A DNA stretch of 64,000 bases from Microbacterium sp. lyk4-40-TSB-66 (GTDB lineage: Bacteria > Actinomycetota > Actinomycetes > Actinomycetales > Microbacteriaceae). The notes below the pieces were generated by a model. That model was not told the origin of the DNA, did not search any database, and saw nothing but the letters and a program-made list of their open reading frames with translations. The DNA lies in NCBI RefSeq assembly GCF_030209475.1, contig NZ_JARVRW010000012.1, forward strand, positions 46,886-110,885, given 5' to 3'. Position 1 is the first letter of the stretch. Every line of letters begins with the position of its first letter. This document shows positions 36,063 through 43,320 of the stretch, in pieces. Made by a program: the position numbers and the translations under genes.

Positions 36063-36665
36063 GACGTGCGCGAGGACGTGCTCCCACACCGAGGAGAGGG
36101 TCACGTGACCGTTGACCGAGGTGATCTCGTCGTCGGGCACGACCTCGGCCTCGGCCGATCGCATCCGGTCGACGTACCACCCGGCGTCGCCGGAGTCGGC
36201 AGGACCGTCGCCGCCGACGACGACCAGCACCTCGGCGTCGAGATGGTCGAGCAGAGGCGTGCGCAGATCGCGGCTGAGCGGGTCGGACGGACTCTGCACG
36301 CCGACGATGGCCAAGCGGTCCACAACGGGGCCCAGAGATGCTGCGAGATAGATCGCGATCGGCCCGGCGGCGCGCTCCCCGACGAGGCCGACGGTGGCGC
36401 CGGGCGCCTCGCGAGCGACCAGCTCGCGCAGTGCCTCCACGGTGAGACCGGCGGGGGTCTGCCCCCCGAAGACCGGGGGGTCTTCGAGCTCGGGCGCGTC
36501 GAGTCCCACGGCGATCACGCGCACGTCGAAGGCGGAGGTGACGCGCGCATCGGGATCGGTGGTGGCCACATCGCCTGTTCGCAACACGAACACGGCGCGC
36601 GGCGCTCCCGGTGTTCCGAAGCTGCGATAGCCCAGCTCGCCGTCGAGCCACGGTGCGAGACTCAT
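36039..36665 (-). CDS. Hypothetical protein, alpha/beta-hydrolase-like
   Basis: 208 residues, not firmly recognised. Alternating hydrophobic strands (RVIAVGLDAPEL, ATVGLVGERAAGPIAIYLAASL, VLVVVGGDGPADSG) and a late His (NGHVTLSSVWEHV) suggest a truncated alpha/beta-hydrolase fold; GLVGERAAG replaces the usual GXSXG nucleophile elbow, so catalysis is doubtful. ATG 36665 follows GAGGGCGAGG. It lies 85 bp downstream of the DNA ligase gene on the same strand and may be co-transcribed. Confidence 0.6.
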   Translation of the reverse strand: MSLAPWLDGELGYRSFGTPGAPRAVFVLRTGDVATTDPDARVTSAFDVRVIAVGLDAPELEDPPVFGGQTPAGLTVEALRELVAREAPGATVGLVGERAAGPIAIYLAASLGPVVDRLAIVGVQSPSDPLSRDLRTPLLDHLDAEVLVVVGGDGPADSGDAGWYVDRMRSAEAEVVPDDEITSVNGHVTLSSVWEHVLAHVAPGAERR

Positions 36666-36750
36666 CGCCTCGCCCTCTCGGCCCCGCGCCATGTCGCGGG
36701 GCGATCCCTTCGCCCAGCCGGCGCCTGCTCCTTGCGTGCTGCCCACGGCA

Positions 36751-38313
36751 TCACACCTCACCCGTCTCGTCGGAGTCGGTCGACGCGCCGCCCCCGGGGA
36801 GGAGGGACCGCAGCGTGTCGATCGTGTCGGCCTCGGCCGCGGGCTTGTCGGAACGGTAAGCCTTGACGCGCGCGAAGCGCAGCGCCACGCCGCCGGGGTA
36901 GCGCACCGATCGCTGGACACCGTCGATCGCGATCTCGACGACCGTGTCGGGCACGACGCGGATGCCTCCCGGGATCTCCCCCGTCGCACGCTCGGAGAAG
37001 TGCGCGGACTGCCAGGTCAACAGCTCGTCGGTGAGTCCCTTGAACGTCTTGCCGACCATGACGAATCCGTCGGGCTGCCCGAATCGGCCTTCGGGGTCGC
37101 GCGCCCCGAGGTGCAGGTTCGAGAGCCATCCCGAGCGCCGCCCCGAGCCGCGCTCGACACCGAGCACCACCAGGTCGAAGGTGTGGACGGGCTTGACCTT
37201 GAGCCAGCTCTTGCCGCGCCGACCGGCCGTGTACGGGGCGTCGAGGCCCTTCACCATCACGCCCTCGTGGCCGGCGGCCAGGGCACCACGGGCGAACGCA
37301 TCGGCCGTCTCGACGTCGTCCGTGGTCACCGCCGGAATGCGCCAGAGCGACGCGATGCGCTCGAGTTCGTCGAGTCGGGCCGACAGCGGCTCGTCGACGA
37401 GATCGCGCCCGTCGATGTGCAGGACGTCGAAGAACCACGGTCGCAGGACGATCTCGCGCGCCGTCTCGGCACCGAAGCGCGCCATCGTGTCTTGGAAGGG
37501 TCGCGGACCGCCGTCGTCGTCGAGCGACAGCGTCTCACCGTCGAGGATGACGTCGTCCACCGGCAGACCGCGGACCACCTCGACGATCTCGGGCACCCGA
37601 TGGGTGACCTCGGCCAGGGTGCGGGTGAACACGCGCACCTCGTCGCCCTGTCTGTGCACCTGCACACGGGCCCCGTCGAGCTTGTACTCCACCGACGCCC
37701 GACCGGCGACACCCAGCGCGTCGGCCACCGATGTGGCGGTGGAGGCCAGCATGGGCTGCACCCCGCGACCCACGACGAGGCCCACGGCGGCGAGATCGTC
37801 GACCGTTTCCGTGAGCGCCACGCGAGCCGTCTCACCCAGGTCGCCCGACAGCATCGCGGCGCGCCGTACCGCGGTGCCGTCGCGGTCGGACGCACGCGCG
37901 ACGGCGTCGAGCAGCACCCCCTCCAGCGCACCGGTGCGCAACTCGCCGGTCATGACGCGGATGAGAAGCTGCCACTCCCCCGCCGTCGCCCGCTCGGCCA
38001 GGGCGTCGAGAAGCGCCGTGCGGACCGCTGCCGACCCCGCACCACCGATCTCGGTCAGCCGCGAGAACGCGTCGTCGATGTCGCCGATGGTCAGAGACGG
38101 CTCGTCGGCGTGGGATCCGCCGCGACTCGAGAGCGTGCGCCAGCCGACGCCGAGTCGGCCCTGGCGAGGCGACGCCGTCAGCAGACCCACCGCCGGAACG
38201 ATCTCATCCGGCGCGAGAGACCGCAGCACCGCCGCGAGGGCGTCGACCTTGGCCAGCCGCGAGCGCGTGTTCGTCACCGCCACAAGGGCCGTCTCGATAT
38301 CGCTGAAGAGCAT
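36751..38313 (-). CDS. ATP-dependent DNA ligase, LigB type
   Basis: 520 residues. N-terminal DNA-binding domain, then adenylation domain with the nucleotidyl-lysine motif EYKLDGARVQVH, motif III-like FFDVLHIDG, motif IV HEGVMVKGLDAPYTAGRRGKSWLKVKP (motifs IV-V) and an OB fold. Matches the actinobacterial LigB family (about 510 residues), an accessory ligase beside the essential NAD-dependent LigA. ATG 38313 is leaderless behind CAGGAT and a TGTCGGAGG word. Divergent from a RecQ-type helicase, with both genes carrying the same promoter word. Confidence 0.9.
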   Translation of the reverse strand: MLFSDIETALVAVTNTRSRLAKVDALAAVLRSLAPDEIVPAVGLLTASPRQGRLGVGWRTLSSRGGSHADEPSLTIGDIDDAFSRLTEIGGAGSAAVRTALLDALAERATAGEWQLLIRVMTGELRTGALEGVLLDAVARASDRDGTAVRRAAMLSGDLGETARVALTETVDDLAAVGLVVGRGVQPMLASTATSVADALGVAGRASVEYKLDGARVQVHRQGDEVRVFTRTLAEVTHRVPEIVEVVRGLPVDDVILDGETLSLDDDGGPRPFQDTMARFGAETAREIVLRPWFFDVLHIDGRDLVDEPLSARLDELERIASLWRIPAVTTDDVETADAFARGALAAGHEGVMVKGLDAPYTAGRRGKSWLKVKPVHTFDLVVLGVERGSGRRSGWLSNLHLGARDPEGRFGQPDGFVMVGKTFKGLTDELLTWQSAHFSERATGEIPGGIRVVPDTVVEIAIDGVQRSVRYPGGVALRFARVKAYRSDKPAAEADTIDTLRSLLPGGGASTDSDETGEV

Positions 38314-38319
38314 GTCGGC

Positions 38320-38341
38320 ATCCTGGCATCGACCTCCGACA
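38320..38341 (-). promoter_or_regulatory. TGTCGGAGG-type promoter of the ligase gene
   Basis: Minus strand: TGTCGGAGG (38341-38333), 7 nt, CAGGAT (38325-38320), 6 nt, ATG 38313. Confidence 0.6.
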
Positions 38342-38638
38342 TCGCCGGTGCGCTTGCATCGGCACGGCGCCCGTGGCATCCGAGGCTCGACGACGACATT
38401 TCCCGAACCGCCGGGCATCGGGTGGCTTGCAGTCCGCGAGGCCGCAGGTCGAGTTCGCGTCCGTCGTCCGAACCCGCGGGCGTCGGTCGAGCCGCGTTCG
38501 CCGGCCGGATGCCCCCGGCCGGGACGCCCGGGCGGCGCTAGATCGTTCTTCCTCTGCGGATCGGGCGAGCGCGCTCCCCCGCGTGCTGGACGGGCGCGGG
38601 TCATCACAGGTCGCTCATCGTCGCAACCCCCGTCGCGA

Positions 38639-38660
38639 TGTCGGAGGTCTGAGGTGTGCT
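38639..38660 (+). promoter_or_regulatory. TGTCGGAGG-type promoter of the RecQ-type helicase gene
   Basis: TGTCGGAGG (38639-38647), 7 nt, TGTGCT (38655-38660); start codon 27 nt further on, so this transcript has a short leader. Confidence 0.5.
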
Positions 38661-38687
38661 GAGGGCTCCCCCAGGAATGAGGCATCC

Positions 38688-40340
38688 GTGAACGCTCCCG
38701 CCACGCTCGAACAGTCCGCCCGCACCGCCCGTGAGGTCTTCGGATGGGACGACCTGTTGCCCGGGCAGGCCGAGGCGATCGATGCGGTCGTGGGCAGGCG
38801 CGACACCCTCGTCGTCTTCCCGACGGGTGCGGGGAAGTCGGCGGTGTACCAGATCTCCGGATGCGAACTCGGCGGCGTGACGGTCGTGATCTCACCCCTG
38901 CTGGCCCTGCAGCGCGACCAGATCGACTCGATCGACGCCGCTCCCGACGCCCCCGCCGCCGTCGCCCTGAACTCCCGCACGAGTGCGGCCGCGAAGCGTG
39001 CCGCTTGGGCGGCGATCGAGAGCGGCGACGCCGTGTACGCCTTCCTCGCGCCCGAACAGCTGGCCAACAGCGAGGTGTTCGACCGGCTCGCGAAGGCCGA
39101 TGTGCGTCTGCTCGTGGTCGACGAGGCGCACTGCGTCTCGGCGTGGGGCCACGACTTCCGCCCCGACTACGCGCGGATCGGCGACGCCGTCGAGGCGCTC
39201 GGCCACCCGCCGGTGCTGGCGCTGACGGCCACGGCATCCGCTCCCGTCCGTGACGACATCGTGTCGAGTCTGCGCATGCGCGAGCCGCACCTCGAGGTGC
39301 GCGGCATGGATCGCCCCGAGATCCACATGGCCGTGCGCCGCCACGAGCACGACGACGACAAGCGCCGTGCCGTCGTCGCGGACGTCCAGGATGCCGGCGG
39401 CCCGGCGCTGCTGTACGTGGCGACGCGCAAAGAGACCGACGCGTACGCCGAGGAGCTCACCGCCCTCGGCCTTCGAGCGGCCGCGTACCACGGCGCGATG
39501 GCGCAGAAGCGGCGTGACGAAGTGCACTCGGCGTGGAGCGCGGGCGACCTCGACGTCGTGGTCGCCACCTCGGCGTTCGGCATGGGCGTCGACAAGAGCG
39601 ACGTGCGCCTGGTCGTGCACGCCGACGTCACCGAGTCGCTGGATTCGTACGCGCAAGAGATCGGCCGCGCGGCGCGCGACGGGCAACCCGCGCGCGCGAT
39701 CCTGCATTACCGCGCCGAAGACTTCTCGCTGCGGTCGTTCTTCGCCGGCGGCCACACCAAGCGCGCCGACATCGCCGGAGTCTGGGACGTCCTGCGTCGT
39801 GCGAAAGCACCCCTGCGCGCGAAGGACATCGCCGAGGACGCCGGCCGCTCGACCCGCGTCATCGGGCGCGTGCTCAACCAGCTCGTGGCAAGCGGTCTGG
39901 CCGTCTCGGGTCCCGACGGTGTGTCGGTGCGCGAGCGGGTGTCGGCGGGCGATGCCGTGAGCGCGGTGCGCGAGCGCGACGAGGCCGAGGAGCGCATCCG
40001 GGCGTCGCGCATCGAGATCATGCGCGGGTACGCCGAGACGACCCACTGCCGCCGACGCGCGCTGCTGGAGTACTTCGGCGTCGCCACCCCCGAACAGTGC
40101 GCGGCGTGCGACCGCTGCGACAGCGGCGCCCTGGCTCCGGTCGAGGCGGACGGCCCCTCGGACGCGGAAGAAGGCGGCATCCGTATCGACTCCGTCGTCG
40201 AGCACGGCGAGTTCGGCACCGGCACCGTCATGGGGATCGAAGACGACAGGCTCACCGTGTTCTTCCCGGAGCACGGCTACAAAGTGCTCGCCCGCGCGGC
40301 GTTCGAGAACGGCATCCTGGAGCTCGGCGCGGCGGCGTGA
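38688..40340 (+). CDS. recQ: RecQ-family ATP-dependent DNA helicase
   Basis: 550 residues. Superfamily 2 core: VVFPTGAGKSAVYQ (Walker A), VVDEAHCVSAWGHDFRPDY (DEAH plus aromatic-rich loop typical of RecQ), LALTATA, VVATSAFGMGVDKSDVR and QEIGRAARDGQPA (motif VI). A zinc-binding region CRRRALLEYFG...CAACDRC follows. No HRDC domain; instead a short C-terminal beta domain (HGEFGTGTVMGIEDDRLTVFF) typical of the short actinobacterial form. 3'-5' DNA unwinding in recombination and fork repair. GTG 38688 chosen as the first in-frame start before NAPATLEQSAR. The symbol denotes the family. Confidence 0.88.
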   Translation: MNAPATLEQSARTAREVFGWDDLLPGQAEAIDAVVGRRDTLVVFPTGAGKSAVYQISGCELGGVTVVISPLLALQRDQIDSIDAAPDAPAAVALNSRTSAAAKRAAWAAIESGDAVYAFLAPEQLANSEVFDRLAKADVRLLVVDEAHCVSAWGHDFRPDYARIGDAVEALGHPPVLALTATASAPVRDDIVSSLRMREPHLEVRGMDRPEIHMAVRRHEHDDDKRRAVVADVQDAGGPALLYVATRKETDAYAEELTALGLRAAAYHGAMAQKRRDEVHSAWSAGDLDVVVATSAFGMGVDKSDVRLVVHADVTESLDSYAQEIGRAARDGQPARAILHYRAEDFSLRSFFAGGHTKRADIAGVWDVLRRAKAPLRAKDIAEDAGRSTRVIGRVLNQLVASGLAVSGPDGVSVRERVSAGDAVSAVRERDEAEERIRASRIEIMRGYAETTHCRRRALLEYFGVATPEQCAACDRCDSGALAPVEADGPSDAEEGGIRIDSVVEHGEFGTGTVMGIEDDRLTVFFPEHGYKVLARAAFENGILELGAAA

Positions 40341-40941
40341 GCGCGCGGTCCCGTGAGTCGGGGCCGCGGGATCGAACGGTCGGGCTCGCAGAGTGAGTCG
40401 CGCCACGGGGCGAGGGCTGCTGGCCGCGGGCGGAGCGTGAAGGGGGCCGCGGGTCCGCGGGGTGTTCGGGGGTCCACCGGCTGAACACGTCACTCCTGTG
40501 GTGGAGGGCTGGGGCACGTTTTGTGCACCGGGGCGTCCCCCACCCGCCCCAGTACACATTCCACGCCCCCATCCCGAGCCAGCCGCTCGGCCCGCGAGAC
40601 CCTTGCGCAGGTTTGGGGCGCGATTCGCCGTTCGGGGCGCGAATCGCCCGCCCTGAAGAGCGGAACACGCCCCAAACCCTGAGGCCGGCCCCTGTCAGCG
40701 CTCGCGCGTCGCCCACCACGCCCACGCGACGAGCGGCACCTCACACCGGACTCACATACGGGGCAGATTCCGTGCACTTGGGCGCCCCTCGCACGACCCA
40801 GTGCACAATCCGCGCCCCATCCCGAGCCAGCCGCTCGGCCCGCGAGACCCCTGCGCAGGTCTGGGGCGCGATTCGCCGTTCGGGGCGCGAATCACCCGCC
40901 CCGAAGAGCGGAACACGCCCCAACCCTGAGGCCGGGCCCTG
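40341..40941. other. 600-bp intergenic region with a duplicated structured unit
   Basis: No credible gene. The first 170 bp are GC-rich and featureless. From 40511 onward the DNA consists of two copies of a 230-bp unit (listed separately), the second of which runs into the 3' end of the DoxX-like gene. Confidence 0.6.
40511..40741. repeat. Structured 230-bp repeat, copy 1
   Basis: About 97% identical to copy 2 over its right-hand 175 bp (40567-40741) and about 75-80% over the left. Contains nested hairpins: outer GGTTTGGGGCG (40610-40620) / CGCCCCAAACC (40668-40678), inner GCGATTCG (40620-40627) / CGAATCGC (40640-40647). Its right end is a relic of the last 16 codons of the neighbouring DoxX-like gene. 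Confidence 0.8.
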
Positions 40942-40988
40942 TCAGCGCTCGCGCGTCGCCCACCACGCCCACGCGACGAGCGGCACCT
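40759..40988. repeat. Structured 230-bp repeat, copy 2
   Basis: Same unit, offset 247-248 bp. The outer stem persists as GGTCTGGGGCG (40858-40868) / CGCCCCAACC (40916-40925): the T-to-C change on one side is matched by loss of the opposing A on the other, so the stem survives with one bulge. Right end is the genuine 3' end of the DoxX-like gene. Confidence 0.8.
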
Positions 40989-41349
40989 GAAGGAACAGGC
41001 GCACGAACCGCGCGCGGTCGGTGTTGAGTCCCGGCGCCGAGCGACCCGTGCGCCACTGGTGCACGTTACCCGGGAAGACGGCGACGAAGAACGCGGCGAT
41101 GACCGCACCGATGCGACGGCGTTCGCGCGGCAGCGTGACCAGCGCCGTCCCGAGGATCATCTCGACGGCTCCGGATGCCACGACGATGGCGTCTTTGTCG
41201 GTGTGCAGCATCCGCGTGGCCCACCCCGGCACGACGATGCGATACCCCCGGCGCCCCCACGTGAGATGGCTGACTCCCGCCCCTACGAGCAGCAGGGCGA
41301 GCCCCCCGCGTGCGATCGAGCGGACGGTGAGACCTCGGCGACGTGGCAT
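40942..41349 (-). CDS. DoxX-like small membrane protein
   Basis: 135 residues with four membrane segments (about 12-32, 52-72, 78-98, 112-132) and the DoxX-like pattern GAGVSHLTWGRRGY and VAVFPGNVHQWRTGR. Function of the family is poorly defined (redox/membrane-associated). ATG 41349 chosen because it starts directly before the basic N-terminus. The last 16 codons are duplicated downstream as part of the 230-bp repeat. Confidence 0.78.
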   Translation of the reverse strand: MPRRRGLTVRSIARGGLALLLVGAGVSHLTWGRRGYRIVVPGWATRMLHTDKDAIVVASGAVEMILGTALVTLPRERRRIGAVIAAFFVAVFPGNVHQWRTGRSAPGLNTDRARFVRLFLQVPLVAWAWWATRER

Positions 41350-41404
41350 CCGGTCAGTCTCCCACCGGGCGGAGCGGGACGGGCCGTGATCCCGAGATCC
41401 TTGC

Positions 41405-42178
41405 TCAGGCCGACGGCGCAGCGCCCTCGATGAAATCGAGGTACGCCCCGACCGTGTCATCGGGCACGATCGCGCGCAGCACCACTTCGTCCGTCGCGGC
41501 CGTGTACGCGGCGAGCGCGTCGCCCAGCTCGGTGACGTCTCGGATGGTGGTGTCGGCGGCATCCACCCCCATCCGTTCGAAATTGGCGGCGTAATTCGGG
41601 AACGACGCGTAGCGCGCGGTCTCGACGTCGAGGCGTTCGCGCGCGGCGGGAACGATCGCCGTTCGCACGTAGACGGCGACATGTGCGGATGACGAGACCT
41701 CGTGCAGCGCACCTGCTTGTGCGCGCGCCTCGGTGGGCGGCACCCAGTTGAGCAGCACCCCCTCGGCCCGCTCGGCTCCGGTGCGCCGCATCTTCGGTCC
41801 GAGCGCGCCGACGACCACGCGCGGCACGCCCGCCTCGTGCAGCACGTCGATGGCCCGACGGACGCGCGCGAGCGCCCCCTCTTTCGCCATTCCCGAGCCG
41901 ATGCCGAGCGTCAACCGGTCGAGCGGAAGCCTCAGGGATGCCACCTCCGCGGCGATCGCGTCGGCGGATCGGCGATCGACGGGCACGACGCCGGTCGCGA
42001 GACGCAAGCGGTCCGTGACGCGTGCGGCAGCGGACAGGGCGGCGAGAGCGTCGCCGTCGGGCGTGTCATTGACCCAGAGCGCGTGGAAGCCGGCGTCCTC
42101 CGCCGCCGGGGCGATGCGGGCGATCGCCTCGGGGCCGAGCGATCCGGCGAGCCCGAGCGAGACCGCGCCGCGCGTCAC
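41405..42178 (-). CDS. LLM-class F420-dependent oxidoreductase (short form)
   Basis: 257 residues, luciferase-like barrel: AEDAGFHALWVNDTPDGDALAALSAAA and LTLGIGSGMAKEGALARVRRAIDVLHEAG. Shorter than usual LLM enzymes (300-350), lacking part of the C-terminal helices, but complete by reading frame. GTG 42178 overlaps the upstream stop by 4 bp, so it is coupled to a second LLM gene; the two may form a heteromer or act in sequence (inference). Confidence 0.8.
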   Translation of the reverse strand: MTRGAVSLGLAGSLGPEAIARIAPAAEDAGFHALWVNDTPDGDALAALSAAARVTDRLRLATGVVPVDRRSADAIAAEVASLRLPLDRLTLGIGSGMAKEGALARVRRAIDVLHEAGVPRVVVGALGPKMRRTGAERAEGVLLNWVPPTEARAQAGALHEVSSSAHVAVYVRTAIVPAARERLDVETARYASFPNYAANFERMGVDAADTTIRDVTELGDALAAYTAATDEVVLRAIVPDDTVGAYLDFIEGAAPSA

Positions 42179-43056
42179 GAGACGCCGCCGGCGTTCGGCA
42201 CCGCCACCGCGACCTGGCCGACGGCGGCGAAGAAGGCTGCGAGGTCGACCTCGTCGGTCGGGAGGAGCACCACGTCGTCGACACCCACTGCCTGGAATCG
42301 CGCCACGCCCTCGGCGACATCGTCGACGGAACCGGCCAGCACACGGTCTGCGGCGTCGGGGCGGTCACGCAGCGGTGCGGTCGCCCGTTCGTGCGCGTCG
42401 GGACCGAAGGCGGTGAGGACGTAGGCCACGACGTCCGCGCGACCCTCGCGGGCCGCGGCGGCGCGCGCCGCCTGAACCGTCTCGACCGCGGCACCGATCT
42501 CGGCGACGGTGTGGCGGCTGTCGAGCACCACACCATCGGCCGCGGCCCCCGCGAGGGCGAGCGTCTTCGGACCTTCGGCCGCGGCGTACACCCGCGGCGG
42601 CGCGGACGGCGGCCAGTCGAGCGCGACACCGCGAAGCTTCACGTAACGGCCCTCACTGCTGACCGTCTCGCCCGCGAGGAGCGCCCGCAGAGCGGGGAGT
42701 TGCTCCTGCATCAGGGTGAGCGGTGACGCGGCTTTGGCGCCGATCTGCCGCATCCAGTCCTGCACGCCGTGGCCGAATCCGGGCAGCAGGCGACCGGGGA
42801 ACATCCGCTCGATGGTGGCGACCTCCATCGCCGACGCGGCGACGTTGCGCAGCGGGAAGGGCGCGATACCCACCCCGATGCGCAGGTGGTCGGTGACCGC
42901 GAGGGCCGCGGCGGCCGCCGCCCAGGCCGAGGAGCGGAAGCAGTCCTCCCACAGCCACAGCTCTTCGATCCCGGCGTCCTCCGCCGCACGCGCGGCGTCG
43001 CGCAACTGCTCGGGCGGGTGCGGGTACGGGCTGAAGATCGTGCCGATACGACTCAT
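42175..43056 (-). CDS. LLM-class flavin/F420-dependent oxidoreductase
   Basis: 293 residues. IGTIFSPYPHPPEQLRDAARAAEDAGIEELWLWEDCF at the N-terminus and ERMFPGRLLPGFGHGVQDWMRQIGAK are typical of F420-dependent LLM proteins. ATG 43056 is 6 nt after CAGAGT with the TGTCGGAGG word upstream, so leaderless. First gene of a two-gene operon. Confidence 0.85.
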   Translation of the reverse strand: MSRIGTIFSPYPHPPEQLRDAARAAEDAGIEELWLWEDCFRSSAWAAAAAALAVTDHLRIGVGIAPFPLRNVAASAMEVATIERMFPGRLLPGFGHGVQDWMRQIGAKAASPLTLMQEQLPALRALLAGETVSSEGRYVKLRGVALDWPPSAPPRVYAAAEGPKTLALAGAAADGVVLDSRHTVAEIGAAVETVQAARAAAAREGRADVVAYVLTAFGPDAHERATAPLRDRPDAADRVLAGSVDDVAEGVARFQAVGVDDVVLLPTDEVDLAAFFAAVGQVAVAVPNAGGVS

Positions 43057-43062
43057 GCGTCT

Positions 43063-43084
43063 ACTCTGCCCCGAACCTCCGACA
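43063..43084 (-). promoter_or_regulatory. TGTCGGAGG-type promoter of the LLM pair
   Basis: Minus strand: TGTCGGAGG (43084-43076), 7 nt, CAGAGT (43068-43063), 6 nt, ATG 43056. Confidence 0.6.
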
Positions 43085-43124
43085 TCGCGTCAGGGGGTGG
43101 CGCGCGGGCGGGGTGCAACGGCAG

Positions 43125-43250
43125 TCGAGTGTCCGCGACACCCCGACGGTCCTCGAGAACGTCCGGGTGTTGTGACACTCAAGGGGAGTACCCGCGCCCA
43201 CCACCCCGCCCGCGCACACCACACCCCGGCCAGGTGTCGTGGACACTCGA
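43125..43250. repeat. 126-bp element with 18-bp terminal inverted repeats
   Basis: TCGAGTGTCCGCGACACC (43125-43142) and GGTGTCGTGGACACTCGA (43233-43250) are inverted copies matching at 17 of 18 positions. Each contains the palindrome GTGTCNNNGACAC, and a third related palindrome GTGTTGTGACAC lies between at 43167-43178. No reading frame inside. Could be a MITE-like remnant or a cluster of operator sites. Confidence 0.6.
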
Positions 43251-43320
43251 ATCGATCACCACGCACGCACCACGCCCCCGGCGTCGAAACACCGGCGGCG
43301 CGGGCGCAAATGGGAAGCGC

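Larger units (their letters stand above)
38314..38687. other. Divergent intergenic region between ligase and RecQ-type helicase
   Basis: 374 bp gene-free. Holds one TGTCGGAGG-type promoter at each end (38320-38341 minus, 38639-38660 plus). The middle 300 bp has only a small hairpin GGCCGG/CCGGCC (38502-38519) and nothing else recognised. Confidence 0.5.

Noticed and set aside
40341..40941. Coding genes in the 600-bp region after the RecQ-type helicase
   Set aside because: Open frames on both strands merely follow the repeat unit and are not conserved in frame between its two copies (the copies differ by a 1-nt indel).
43167..43190. HspR HAIR operator (ACTCAAG at 43176-43182)
   Set aside because: Only one half-site, and it lies downstream of the Clp gene rather than in its promoter.
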